DNA of 50,907 nucleotides, taken from Firmicutes bacterium ADurb.Bin248. GTDB lineage: Bacteria; Bacillota; Clostridia; Christensenellales; CAG-138. A program made the translations under genes and the position numbers. The notes beneath the pieces are model-generated. The model saw only the letters and a program-made list of their open reading frames with translations, searched no databases and was not told the origin of the DNA. Positions 8,229 to 16,385 of this stretch are shown in pieces. Location of the stretch: assembly GCA_002069725.1 (NCBI GenBank), contig MWBW01000018.1:1-50907 (forward strand), written 5' to 3'. How positions within the stretch are numbered: the first letter of the stretch is position 1; every line of letters starts with the position of its first letter.

Positions 8229-9281
8229 TCAAAATATCAGCATGAAGACCTTCGCCATCACAAAGCCCAGCAGGCCGCAGCCGGGGAAGGTCAATAGCCA
8301 TGTGAGCACCATATCGTTGACGACAGACCAGTTCACGGCCTTGAGGCGCTTGGCCGCGCCCACGCCCATGATGGCCGTCGTCTTCGTGTGGGTCGTGCTC
8401 ACGGGGATGCCCGTGAGCGAGGATAGCAGCAGGCAGCCCGCTGCCGCCATATCCGCGGAGAAACCCTGGTACGCGCTCAGCTTTACCATATCCATGCCCA
8501 CGGATTTTATGATGCGGTAGCCGCCGATCGACGTGCCCAGGCCCATGACCAGAGAGCAGAGTATCATCAGCCACAGCGGGATCGAAAACACGCTGATGTC
8601 GCTCTGTCCCCGCACGAGGAAAATGCCCAGCAGGAACACGCTCATGAACTTCTGCCCGTCCTGCGCGCCGTGCATGAAGGCCATCGACGCCGCGCCGAAG
8701 ATCTGCGCGCCCTTGAACACGCCCGCGGTCTTGCGGCGGTCGGCGTCGCGGAATACCAGCTCCGTCAGCTTCGTCATCAAAAAGCCCAGCGCGAAGCCGA
8801 GCACCGTGGAGAGCGCGAGGCCGTAGAGCACCTTGACCCACTCGGACCAGTTGATGCCCGCGAAACTGCCGTGCAGCGCGATGGCCGCGCCCGAAAGGCC
8901 CGCGATGAGCGCGTGGCTCTCGCTCGTGGGGATGCCGAACTTCCACGCGGCGACCGCCCACAGAACGATCGCCACCAGCGCCGCGCACAGCGCGATGACC
9001 GCGTCGTTCGTGTTGCCGGCGAAATCCACCATGTTGAATATGGTTTTGACCACCTTGGCGTTGACCATGGTCATGATCAGCACGCCGAGGAAATTGAAAA
9101 CCGCCGCCATCAGAATCGCGGGCTTGGCGCCCATCGAGCGCGTGGATACGCAGGTGGCGATGGCGTTTGGCGCGTCCGTCCAGCCGTTGACGAGTATCAC
9201 CGCGAGCGTCAGCGCGACCGTGACCAGCATCAGCGGATTCGCGAGGATCAGCCTCAGGAATTCCGGGAAGCCGATTTGCAT
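8229..9281 (-). CDS. pit: PiT-family inorganic phosphate permease
   Basis: A 350-residue low-affinity phosphate transporter with multiple membrane helices. The N-terminal family signature NGWTDAPNAIAT is at about residues 32-43, and the matching C-terminal signature GIPVSTTHTKTTA is near residue 300. SESHALIAGLSGAAIA lies in the N-terminal half. The start at 9281 is chosen because ACGGAGGA lies 9 bases before it; starts at 9332 and 9401 lack ribosome sites and give a non-hydrophobic extension. It is the first gene of a pit-DUF47 operon. Confidence 0.95.
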   Translation of the reverse strand: MQIGFPEFLRLILANPLMLVTVALTLAVILVNGWTDAPNAIATCVSTRSMGAKPAILMAAVFNFLGVLIMTMVNAKVVKTIFNMVDFAGNTNDAVIALCAALVAIVLWAVAAWKFGIPTSESHALIAGLSGAAIALHGSFAGINWSEWVKVLYGLALSTVLGFALGFLMTKLTELVFRDADRRKTAGVFKGAQIFGAASMAFMHGAQDGQKFMSVFLLGIFLVRGQSDISVFSIPLWLMILCSLVMGLGTSIGGYRIIKSVGMDMVKLSAYQGFSADMAAAGCLLLSSLTGIPVSTTHTKTTAIMGVGAAKRLKAVNWSVVNDMVLTWLLTFPGCGLLGFVMAKVFMLIF

Positions 9282-9402
9282 GCTTGGGCGTCCTCCGTAC
9301 TTCGTGTTCGATTTGGCGGCCGCTTCGCTCATATGCGCCGGGCGCTTGTCCGTCCGGGCGGGGAAGCGCGGCGCGGGGCCGAGCGAAGGCCGTCTCTGCA
9401 AT

Positions 9403-9428
9403 TATACAACGCGACGCGCCCACAATAA
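9403..9428 (-). promoter_or_regulatory. Putative promoter of the pit operon
   Basis: On the minus strand TATAAT (9403-9408) is preceded after 16 bases by TTATTG. This gives a 5' leader of about 110 bases. Confidence 0.5.
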
Positions 9429-9788
9429 ACCCGATTTTCGCGGTTTCTTTGCGGCAAGAAGGAGGCAACATCCAAAAAATGCCCGCAAACAGGCAAAAAC
9501 AATGTTTTTGCAGCGCAAAATTTCCGCAAAGATCGTGTGAAATCAGCGCAAATTTTCGTAAAAAGCAGCGAAACGGCAAGGATCGGCGCATGTTCCGGCG
9601 CCTTTTCCGCGGCGGAGGGGCGTTCTCCCGTTCCTGATTGTCAGCCGCGCAAGCGTTGTTCAGCCCGGTTTTGGCGGGCAGGGCGAATTGCCACGCGGCG
9701 GCGGGAGAAGATGGCCCGGCGCGCGTGTACGTCAAACGGGTGAGGGCCGCAGGCGTCCGCGCCCTCCCTTTTAAGCCGCGCGCGAGCC
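9429..9788. other. Intergenic, no gene recognised
   Basis: There is no convincing coding frame, judged by codon pattern and absence of ribosome sites. The AT-richer part (9429-9560) is oddly rich in GCAAAAT-like runs. A small hairpin GAGGGC (9742-9747) with GCCCTC (9761-9766) followed by CCTTTT could be a weak plus-strand terminator. An unrecognised small RNA is possible. Confidence 0.4.
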
Positions 9789-9817
9789 TTGACAAGCATG
9801 CCGGGGTATATTACAAT
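9789..9817 (+). promoter_or_regulatory. Strong promoter of the CoA-transferase operon
   Basis: TTGACA (9789-9794), exactly 17 bases, TACAAT (9812-9817). Transcription would start near 9824, giving a leader of about 270 bases. Confidence 0.75.
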
Positions 9818-9824
9818 CGAAGCG

Positions 9825-10080
9825 TTTCATTGTTTTGTGTCGTTTCCCCGAATCGCCCGCCCCCGGACAGGCCGATGGAGGGCGCGCGGAATCGGATCAT
9901 CCGCGCTTACATCGGTTTCACGGCGGCGGGATCTCCCCTGACCGCGCCCGACAGCTCGTCAAAAAGTCCGTTTCGAACCGCCGGGCAAGCCGGACTGACC
10001 CTTGATCAGCTCGGTTTGTTTTTTTGATTTTCTGCGCCCCGTTCCGGCGCTATCGCGCGCGGGCGCCAAATCAATAACAT
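9825..10080 (+). promoter_or_regulatory. Long structured leader with attenuator-like terminator
   Basis: A strong hairpin (CCGAT...ATCGG outside, GCGCGGA...TCCGCGC inside) lies at about 9872-9918. Near the 3' end AGTCCG (9965-9970) can pair with CGGACT (9991-9996). The latter bases overlap the left arm of a second, terminator-like hairpin (9990-10014) that is followed by TTTGTTTTTTT. The two pairings exclude each other. No known riboswitch class was recognised. Confidence 0.45.
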
Positions 10081-10092
10081 CATGGAGGACGA

Positions 10093-10749
10093 ATGAAGAA
10101 CAAAATCGTTTCCCTCGAAGAAGCCATGGAGTTCATCCACGACGGCCAGACCATCATGGTCGGCGGCTTCATGACGTGCGGCACGCCCGAAATCCTTATG
10201 GACGGGATTGTGAAAAAAGGCGCGCGCGGTCTCACGGGCATCTGCAACGACGGCGGCGTCCCGGGCAAGGGCATCGGCAAGCTGATTCAGGCGAAGCTGT
10301 TGAAGAAGCTCATCGCCTCCCACATCGGGCTCAACCCGCAGGCGGGCGAGCAGATGAACGCGGGCGAGCTCGAAATCGTGCTCGTGCCGCAGGGCTCTCT
10401 CGCCGAAAAGATCCGCGCGGGCGGCGCGGGGCTCGGCGGCGTGCTCACGCCGACCGGCCTGGGAACCGAGGTCGAGGAGGGCAAGCAGAAGATCGTCCTC
10501 GAGGGCGTGGAATACCTCGTCGAGCTGCCGCTCAAAGCGGACGTCGCGCTCATTCGCGGCAGCATCGTGGACAAGGCGGGCAACGTCTTCTACAACGGCA
10601 CGACGCGCAATTTCAATCCCATGATGGCGACGGCGGCGGCCACGGTCATCTGCGCGGCGGAAAAGATCGTCGAGGTCGGCGAGCTCGGCCCCAACTATGT
10701 GATGACGCCCGGCATATTCGTGGACTATATCGTCGGAGGTGAACTGTAA
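10093..10749 (+). CDS. atoD: Acetate/acetoacetate CoA-transferase, alpha subunit
   Basis: This 218-residue subunit of the two-subunit class I CoA transferases swaps CoA between short-chain acyl groups such as acetoacetate, butyrate and acetate. It has the N-terminal GQTIMVGGF and CGTPE segments and the CNDGGVPGKGIG loop of the alpha subunit. GGAGG lies upstream of the ATG. Its TAA overlaps the next ATG by one base (TAATG), coupling the subunits. In an anaerobic fermenter it would feed butyrate or acetate formation or ketone-body use; thiolase or butyryl-CoA genes are not in view, so the acyl pair is inferred. Confidence 0.93.
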   Translation: MKNKIVSLEEAMEFIHDGQTIMVGGFMTCGTPEILMDGIVKKGARGLTGICNDGGVPGKGIGKLIQAKLLKKLIASHIGLNPQAGEQMNAGELEIVLVPQGSLAEKIRAGGAGLGGVLTPTGLGTEVEEGKQKIVLEGVEYLVELPLKADVALIRGSIVDKAGNVFYNGTTRNFNPMMATAAATVICAAEKIVEVGELGPNYVMTPGIFVDYIVGGEL

Positions 10750-11402
10750 TGGCCAGCGCGAAGGAAATCATCGCGCGCCGCGCGGCGCGCGAACTGACCG
10801 ACGGGAACGTCGTGAACCTCGGCATCGGCCTGCCGACGCTGGTTTCGAGCTATGTGCCCGAGAGCGTGGAGATCATACTCCAGTCCGAAAACGGCATACT
10901 CGGCATGGGCGAGCTGAGCGCGCCCTGCACCGAGGACAGGGACGTCATCAACGCGGGCTACCAGAACGTCAACATCAAGCCCGGCGCGGCGTTCTTCGAC
11001 AGCGCCACGAGCTTTGGCATCATCCGCGGCGGCCATGTGGACGTGACCATACTCGGCGCGCTCCAGGTCGATGAAACCGGCACGCTCGCGAGTCACATCG
11101 TGCCCGGCAGGATGGTTTCCGGCATGGGCGGAGCGATGGACCTCGTCGTCGGCTCGAAGAAGGTCATCGTCACCACGACCCACACCAACAAGGAAGTGCC
11201 CAAGCTCCTGAGCAGGGTGACGCTCCCGGTCACCGCCAAGAACCGCGTCAACCTCATCATCACCGAGCTCGCGGTCATCGAGGTCACGCCCGAGGGCTTC
11301 CTTCTCAGGGAAATCCATCCGGACACGACCGTCGAGGAGGTCAGGCGGCTCACCGGCGCGAACCTGAACGTGAGCGAAGACCTGAAAACCATGGAAGTAT
11401 AA
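10749..11402 (+). CDS. atoA: Acetate/acetoacetate CoA-transferase, beta subunit
   Basis: This 217-residue beta subunit carries the catalytic glutamate Glu47 in SENGILG, which forms the glutamyl-CoA thioester. LGIGLPTLV at 24-32 and the GGAMDLV segment are family features. It overlaps atoD by one base. Its stop TAA (11400-11402) is the first three bases of a 39-bp repeat whose inverted partner is at 12691-12729, so the repeat abuts the gene exactly. Confidence 0.94.
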   Translation: MASAKEIIARRAARELTDGNVVNLGIGLPTLVSSYVPESVEIILQSENGILGMGELSAPCTEDRDVINAGYQNVNIKPGAAFFDSATSFGIIRGGHVDVTILGALQVDETGTLASHIVPGRMVSGMGGAMDLVVGSKKVIVTTTHTNKEVPKLLSRVTLPVTAKNRVNLIITELAVIEVTPEGFLLREIHPDTTVEEVRRLTGANLNVSEDLKTMEV

Positions 11403-11440
11403 TTTAGCTAATAGCTGATAGTGAATGGTGAATAACCATC
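11401..11440 (+). repeat. Left arm of a long inverted repeat
   Basis: It matches the reverse complement of 12691-12729 at 34 of 39 positions. The core is CTAATAGCT followed by AGTGAAT and GTGAATAACCATC. Related copies occur at 42186-42221, 42345-42374 and 49241-49267. Confidence 0.85.
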
Positions 11441-11479
11441 GGGGTCGAACGGGCTTCCGCTTTACGGCGGGAGCCTGCT

Positions 11480-11998
11480 TCACGTTAAGCGTTCTTTGAT
11501 GTATCGCCGGATATCCCTTTCGTTCCTGACGAGGCAAACCTTATCCTCATATTTTTTCAGGCGCGCCTTGACGCCGTCCGCGTCCCGCTCATACTGCCTC
11601 GTCCAGCGGAACATCAGATTGAGCATCTCCCAGTCGGGCGTATAGCCGCATTGCTCCTGCCCGCGCCGCTGCCTGACCCACCGCCTTACGATGCGCCACA
11701 GCCGCACGGCTACGGGCGGCTCGAGCAGGAGTATCGAATCGGCCTGCCGCATGACGCGCTCGAAATATGCGCGGCCCGCGTCCTCGGCGACCCAGCGGCC
11801 GCAGGAGAGCGCGGCCTCGAGCAGCGTGTCGCGCGCTTCGATTGCCCGCTTGCGGTTGCCGTTGGGCTTGTTCGGGTCGGACTCATATACGACGTTGTCC
11901 AACTCGCGGCAGGTGAAGCCGTACTCCCCTGCGAGCCTTCGCGCGAGCGTGCTCTTTCCCGCGCCGACGGGGCCTGTGATGTAGATTTTGTCGATCAT
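11480..11998 (-). CDS. P-loop kinase-like ATPase (topology modulation/FlaR type)
   Basis: A 172-residue single-domain P-loop protein of the adenylate/shikimate kinase-like superfamily, nearest to the group annotated as DNA topology modulation protein FlaR. The Walker A GPVGAGKST is at residues 9-17. RELDNVVY and WVRQRRGQEQCGY resemble substrate-binding and lid regions. It probably phosphorylates a small molecule, although the true substrate of the group is not settled. It is second after the GrpB gene (13-base gap). The pair sits inside 39-bp inverted repeats. Confidence 0.8.
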   Translation of the reverse strand: MIDKIYITGPVGAGKSTLARRLAGEYGFTCRELDNVVYESDPNKPNGNRKRAIEARDTLLEAALSCGRWVAEDAGRAYFERVMRQADSILLLEPPVAVRLWRIVRRWVRQRRGQEQCGYTPDWEMLNLMFRWTRQYERDADGVKARLKKYEDKVCLVRNERDIRRYIKERLT

Positions 11999-12011
11999 GC
12001 CGCCTCCGGCC

Positions 12012-12590
12012 TCATCGCTCCGCGACGTCGTATTTCCCCGGAAACTCCGCGCGCCCGAGCGCGGTGCATCGTTTTACGAACGCGCCTTTCGCTTCGGTGT
12101 AGCCGTCCCGGTCGAAGGGGAAGCGCTCTTTGAGCGCGCGCTTGAGCCTTGCGTACTCCGCCGCGGCTTCCGGGTGCGCGATCAGATAATCCCGGAAATA
12201 CGGCTCGTCCCAGTCCCCCAAGTACCGCGCATGGATGTGGAACGCCTGCCCGCGAAAGCCCTCGGGCGTGTATCCCTTGAGATACATGATCAGGTCGGAT
12301 GAAGGATGGTTTACGACATATCCCGCGTCGAGCATGCGCCTCGTATACGGCGCGAGGTCAACGCCTTTTGGGACCTCGAGCAGTATGTCCACCGTGGGCT
12401 TGGCGGCGAGCCCCGGCACGGCGGTGCTGCCGATGTGGCCGATGCGCGCGAGCTTCTCACCAAAAACGGAGCGCAGATACGCTTCTTGCTCAAGGTAAGC
12501 TTCCTTCCACTCAGGGTCGTGCTCCGCGAGCAGCACAGGAAACAGCCTCGCCAAATCCTCAGCCGTCACATGGGAAAAATCCTGCCTCAT
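12012..12590 (-). CDS. GrpB/UPF0157 family nucleotidyltransferase-like protein
   Basis: A 192-residue GrpB-family protein with a nucleotidyltransferase-like fold. The signature GHIGSTAVPGLAAKPTVDI and the later FHIHARYLGD and YFRDYLIAHPEAA are characteristic. In some bacteria this domain is fused to dephospho-CoA kinase; alone it has no established reaction. It is the first gene of a pair with the P-loop kinase, bracketed by inverted repeats. Confidence 0.88.
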   Translation of the reverse strand: MRQDFSHVTAEDLARLFPVLLAEHDPEWKEAYLEQEAYLRSVFGEKLARIGHIGSTAVPGLAAKPTVDILLEVPKGVDLAPYTRRMLDAGYVVNHPSSDLIMYLKGYTPEGFRGQAFHIHARYLGDWDEPYFRDYLIAHPEAAAEYARLKRALKERFPFDRDGYTEAKGAFVKRCTALGRAEFPGKYDVAER

Positions 12591-12647
12591 AAACGCCTCG
12601 AAACGGAATTGTTCAATATGGATTATTATAGCATACGATTAAAAGCA

Positions 12648-12690
12648 TATAAAAGAGCGGCCCGCTTCAAGCGCAGACCGCCCCGATCCT
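12648..12690 (-). terminator. Terminator of the ssnA-ygfK-xdh-deoC transcript
   Basis: On the minus strand GCGGTCTGCGCTT and AAGCGGGCCGC pair imperfectly around a short loop and are followed by TCTTTTA. Confidence 0.6.
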
Positions 12691-12729
12691 GATGGTTATT
12701 CACTATTCATTGTGAGCTATTAGTTAAAT
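12691..12729 (-). repeat. Right arm of a long inverted repeat
   Basis: Inverted partner of 11401-11440 (34 of 39 identical). Together they frame the P-loop kinase and GrpB genes. Confidence 0.85.
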
Positions 12730-12738
12730 CATTAACAA

Positions 12739-13386
12739 TCACGGATTGTCAATGATTTTAATCCCGTTGCTCGTCCCGATGCGCGTCGCGCCCGCCTCGA
12801 TCATCGCGAGCGCATCCTCTTTCGTGCGCACGCCGCCGGAGGCCTTCACGCCCATGCCCCCGCCTACGGTTTCGCGCATGAGCCTGACGTCTGCGGCGGT
12901 CGCGCCGCCGGTGGAGAAGCCCGTCGAGGTCTTTACGAAGTCCGCGCCCGCGTTTTTCGCGGCGAGGCAGGCTTTGACCTTTTCCCCGTCCGTGAGCAGG
13001 CAGGTTTCGATGATGACCTTGAGCGTCGCTTCAGGCTGGACGGCCTGCGCGACGGCGCGGATGTCGCCTTCGACGCGCTGCCAGTCGCCCGCCTTGGCGA
13101 AGCCCAGGTTGATGACCATGTCCACCTCCTGCGCGCCCGCCTCGACGGCGCACCGCGCTTCAAAGACCTTGGCGGAGGTCAGCGTCGCCCCGAGCGGGAA
13201 GCCCGCGACGCAGCATACCGCGACGTCCGTGCCTTCGAGCAGTTCGCGCGCGAGCGGCACGTAGCAGGGATTCACGCAGACGGAAGCGAAATGATGCCGC
13301 TTCGCCTCCTCGCAGAGCTTCTCGACCTGCCCGGGCGTCGCGTCGGCTTTGAGCAGCGTGTGGTCGATCATACGGTTGAGTTCCAT
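12739..13386 (-). CDS. deoC: Deoxyribose-phosphate aldolase
   Basis: This 215-residue aldolase cleaves 2-deoxyribose-5-phosphate to glyceraldehyde-3-phosphate and acetaldehyde. The Schiff-base Lys152 is in VKTSTGF, the assisting Lys181 in VKASGGVRT and Asp89 in DMVINLG. A GGAGGG site precedes the start. It is 15 bases behind the molybdenum hydroxylase gene, so it is the last gene of the purine operon and would consume the sugar left from deoxynucleosides. Its last codons (IIDNP and TGA) are encoded by a copy of the ATTGACAAT repeat. Confidence 0.97.
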   Translation of the reverse strand: MELNRMIDHTLLKADATPGQVEKLCEEAKRHHFASVCVNPCYVPLARELLEGTDVAVCCVAGFPLGATLTSAKVFEARCAVEAGAQEVDMVINLGFAKAGDWQRVEGDIRAVAQAVQPEATLKVIIETCLLTDGEKVKACLAAKNAGADFVKTSTGFSTGGATAADVRLMRETVGGGMGVKASGGVRTKEDALAMIEAGATRIGTSNGIKIIDNP

Positions 13387-13401
13387 CCCAGTCCCTCCTG
13401 T

Positions 13402-15957
13402 TTATTTGGAATAAGGTGTATCTTCAAGCGGGAGCGTCGTGCGCTCGCGCCCGTCGAACCGGTAATACGCCTCCGCGATGGCGGGGGCCGTGGGGATGGA
13501 GGTGATTTCGCCGATGCCTATGGCGCCCATCGCCTTGTCGACGCCCGCCTTTTCGACGATGACGCTCGTCACGCCGGGCACGTTGTCCGCGCGGAACAGG
13601 CCGAGCGTGCCGAACTTCGCCGTGGGCCTGCAGTTCTCGTCTATGGGGAACTTCTCGGTGAGCGCGTAGCCGCAGCTCATCGTGACGCCGCCCTCGATCT
13701 GCCCCTCTATGGAGAGCGGGTTCACCGCGCGGCCGACCTCGTGCGCGGCGATCACGCGTTCGAGCCTGCCGTCCTCCGAGAGGATGGCGACGTGCGTGGC
13801 GTAGCCGTAGGCGACGTGGCTGATCGGGTTTGCCTTGCCGCAGCCGGGCGGGTCCGTCGCGGCGAGGTATTCGCCGTAGTATTCGCGCCCCTCGAGGTCG
13901 CGCAGCGTGTTTCGCTCGTAGTCCTCGCGAAGCTTCACGCACGCGCGAAGCGCGGCTTCGCCCGTGACGAGCGTCTGCCGCGAGCCTGAGGTCGTGCCCG
14001 AGTCCGGCGCGCGGAAAGTCGTCGCCGGAGCGTAGACGATGCTCTCGCGCGGTATGCCCGTCGCCTGGTGGACATACTGCACGAGCACCGTTCCAAGCCC
14101 CTGCCCGATGCAGCTCGCGCCCGCGTGGATAAAGACTTTGCCGTCCTTCACCTCGAGGCGCACGCGCCCCGTGTCGGGCAGGCCCACGCCCACGCCCGCG
14201 TTCTTCATCGCACACGCGATGCCTGCGTATTTGGCGTTTTCATATTCTTCCCTGAGCGCAAGCAGCGTTTCCACAAGCCCGGTCGAAGCGTCCGCGACCT
14301 GGCCGTTGGGCATTTCCTGCCCGGGGCGTATGGCGTTGCGGAAGCGGATCTCCCACGGGCTTATGCCCATCTCATGGGCGATGCGGTTGAGCATACTCTC
14401 CATCGCAAAGCAGCTCTGCGTCACGCCGAAACCGCGGAACGCACCGGCGGGCGGGTTGTTCGTGTACCACGCGTAGCCCTCGATGTCGAAGTTCTGGAAG
14501 TTGTAGGGGCCGCCCGCGTGCGTGCAGGCGCGTTCGAGCACGGGGCCGCCGAGGCTCGCATACGCGCCGGTATCCGCGTGGATGCGCGCGCGCACGCCCA
14601 GTATGGTTCCCTTCTCGTCGACGCCCACGGTGAAATCCATCTCCATCGGGTGCCGCTTGGGGTGGATCAGCATGCTCTCCTGCCGCGTGAGCTTCACCTT
14701 GACGGGCCGCTTGAGCAGATACGCGATCAGCGCGGCGTGGTGCTGTACGGAAACGTCCTCCTTGCCGCCGAAGCCGCCGCCGACGAGCTTGTTCTGGACC
14801 TTGACCTTCTCGAGCGGAAGGCCCAGCATGGGCGCGATCTCGTGCTGCGTGTCGTATACGCTCTGGTCGCTCGAATAGACCAGCACGCCGTCGCCGTCGG
14901 GCAGCGCCACGGCGCATTCCGGCTCGAGGAAGGCGTGTTCGGTGAACGGCGTCTTGTAGAAGCCGTGGAACACGCGCGCGCTTCGCGCGAAGGCCGCCTC
15001 CACATCCCCGCGCTTGACCTGCCTTTTGGCGAGCAGGTTGGATTTTTCGTGTTCGTGTACGAGCGGCGCGTTTTCCGCGCGCGCGTCCGCCGCCGAGCGG
15101 ACGGGGGGCAGCGGCTCGTACTCGACCTCGACGAGCGCCTTGGCCTGCTCGAGTATTTCCGGCGTTTGGGCGACGACGAGCGCGATTGCATCCCCGAGGT
15201 AGTGCGTGAGGCGGCCGACGGGGATCATGGTGTCCCAGTCCTTCTTGAGGTGGCCGACCTTCACGTCCCGCGGGATGTCCGCCGCCGTGTAGACCGCGGC
15301 CACGCCGGGCAGCGCCTTCGCCTTTTCCGTATGGATGGCGAGCACGCGCGCGCGCGCGTATTTCGCGCGCACCGCGCTGCCGTAAAGCATGCCCTCGACG
15401 TACATGTCGTCGGTGAACTCGCCGTAGCCGAGCACTTTTTCGCGCACGTCCAGGCGCGGCACGCGGGAGCCGACGGTCCAGTTTTCATTTTCGGGCGGCA
15501 GCTTCCCCTCGCGCAGGTATTTTCCCGCCAGGCGGACGGCGTCCACGATTTTGACGTAGCCCGTGCAGCGGCAGACGTTGCCGCGAAGCGCCTTTCTGAT
15601 CGCCTCCTCCGAGGGGTCGGGATCGATGTCGAGCAGGGCCTTGGCGCTCATGACCATGCCGGGCGTGCAGAAGCCGCACTGCACCGCGCCCGCCTCGCCG
15701 AACGCGCGCACGTAGACCTCCTTTTCAAAGTCGCTCAGCCCTTCGACGGTAAGTATGGTTTTTCCCTCGAGCCGGTCGGTCTGCTGCACGCAGGACTTGA
15801 CCGCCTTGCCGTCTATGATGATGGTGCAGGTGCCGCACGCGCCCTCCGAGCAGCCGTCCTTGACCGAGGTCAGGCGCAGTTCGTCGCGCAAATAGCGCAG
15901 CAGCTTTTGGTTTTTATCGGCCGTTACGGTTTTGCCGTTTACCGTGAATGTCGCCAT
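13402..15957 (-). CDS. xdh: Molybdenum hydroxylase: xanthine dehydrogenase, selenium-dependent type (fused FeS and Mo domains)
   Basis: An 851-residue protein. Residues 1-160 carry two [2Fe-2S] domains (Cys36, 41, 44, 56 and Cys94, 97, 129, 131); the remainder is the molybdopterin-binding region of the xanthine dehydrogenase/aldehyde oxidase family, with [10 protein letters not shown] and the active-site Glu817 in GIGE. There is no FAD domain. Its neighbours ygfK, ssnA, ygeY and ygeW define the selenium-dependent purine hydroxylase cluster. In that family selenium is a labile ligand of molybdenum, not selenocysteine, and no in-frame TGA is present. GGAGG sits before the start. It hydroxylates xanthine or hypoxanthine; electrons may pass to YgfK (inference). 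It is separated from ygfK by a tandem repeat array. Confidence 0.9.
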   Translation of the reverse strand: MATFTVNGKTVTADKNQKLLRYLRDELRLTSVKDGCSEGACGTCTIIIDGKAVKSCVQQTDRLEGKTILTVEGLSDFEKEVYVRAFGEAGAVQCGFCTPGMVMSAKALLDIDPDPSEEAIRKALRGNVCRCTGYVKIVDAVRLAGKYLREGKLPPENENWTVGSRVPRLDVREKVLGYGEFTDDMYVEGMLYGSAVRAKYARARVLAIHTEKAKALPGVAAVYTAADIPRDVKVGHLKKDWDTMIPVGRLTHYLGDAIALVVAQTPEILEQAKALVEVEYEPLPPVRSAADARAENAPLVHEHEKSNLLAKRQVKRGDVEAAFARSARVFHGFYKTPFTEHAFLEPECAVALPDGDGVLVYSSDQSVYDTQHEIAPMLGLPLEKVKVQNKLVGGGFGGKEDVSVQHHAALIAYLLKRPVKVKLTRQESMLIHPKRHPMEMDFTVGVDEKGTILGVRARIHADTGAYASLGGPVLERACTHAGGPYNFQNFDIEGYAWYTNNPPAGAFRGFGVTQSCFAMESMLNRIAHEMGISPWEIRFRNAIRPGQEMPNGQVADASTGLVETLLALREEYENAKYAGIACAMKNAGVGVGLPDTGRVRLEVKDGKVFIHAGASCIGQGLGTVLVQYVHQATGIPRESIVYAPATTFRAPDSGTTSGSRQTLVTGEAALRACVKLREDYERNTLRDLEGREYYGEYLAATDPPGCGKANPISHVAYGYATHVAILSEDGRLERVIAAHEVGRAVNPLSIEGQIEGGVTMSCGYALTEKFPIDENCRPTAKFGTLGLFRADNVPGVTSVIVEKAGVDKAMGAIGIGEITSIPTAPAIAEAYYRFDGRERTTLPLEDTPYSK

Positions 15958-15975
15958 CGGTTCCTCCGTTTATGG

Positions 15976-16330
15976 TAATTGACAATTGAAAATTGACAAT
16001 TGACAATCGGGGTACGACCGCCTGCGGGCGGGGGACGGGGCAATTGACAATTGAAAATTGACAATTGACAATCGGGGTACGACCGCCTGCGGGCGGGAGA
16101 CGGGGTAATTGACAATTGAAAATTGACAATTGGCAATCGGGGCACGACCGCCTGCGGGCGGGGGACGGGATAATTGACAATTGAAAATTGACAATCGGGG
16201 TACGTCCGCCTGCGGGCAGGAGACGGGGTAATTGACAATTGAAAATTGACAATCGGGGTACGTCCGCCGCGGGCGGGAGACGGGGTAATTGACAATTGAA
16301 AATTGACAATTGGCAATCGGGGCACGTCCG
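15976..16330. repeat. Tandem array of six ~57-65-bp units
   Basis: Units start at 15976, 16041, 16106, 16171, 16229 and 16286. Units 1-3 are 65 bp and units 4-5 are 58 and 57 bp, mainly because one 7-base AATTGAC step is lost. Each unit has an AT-rich half (TAATTGACAATTG and AAAATTGACAAT) and a GC-rich half (CGGGGTACG, then CCGCCTGCGGGCGG). It lies between ygfK and xdh inside their operon. On the minus strand all three frames stay open through it. Confidence 0.95.
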
Positions 16331-16340
16331 CAGATGGGGT

Positions 16341-16368
16341 GTAGGGGCGGATATTATCCGCCCGCGCA
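16341..16368. repeat. Palindromic GGGCGGATA element
   Basis: GGGCGGATATTATCCGCCC is a near-perfect palindrome at the edge of the tandem array. A diverged second copy is at 27850-27874. Confidence 0.7.
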
Positions 16369-16385
16369 TAATCCCATCCGCTCGC

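Noticed and set aside
7588..9795. A 735-residue frame that would fuse an N-terminal stretch to the DUF47 protein
   Set aside because: The upstream part overlaps the Pit gene in another frame and only the last 207 residues, with their own ribosome site, match a family.
9638..10027. Plus-strand frame of about 130 codons before the CoA transferase
   Set aside because: It crosses the promoter and the attenuator hairpins, has no ribosome site and no recognisable composition.
13402..15957. Selenocysteine in the molybdenum hydroxylase
   Set aside because: No in-frame TGA; in this family selenium is a labile Mo ligand.
15914..16369. Open frames in all three phases of the tandem array, repeating peptides such as NFQLSITPSPARRR
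   Set aside because: They follow from the repeat having no stop on that strand; no ribosome site, and unit lengths break the frame.
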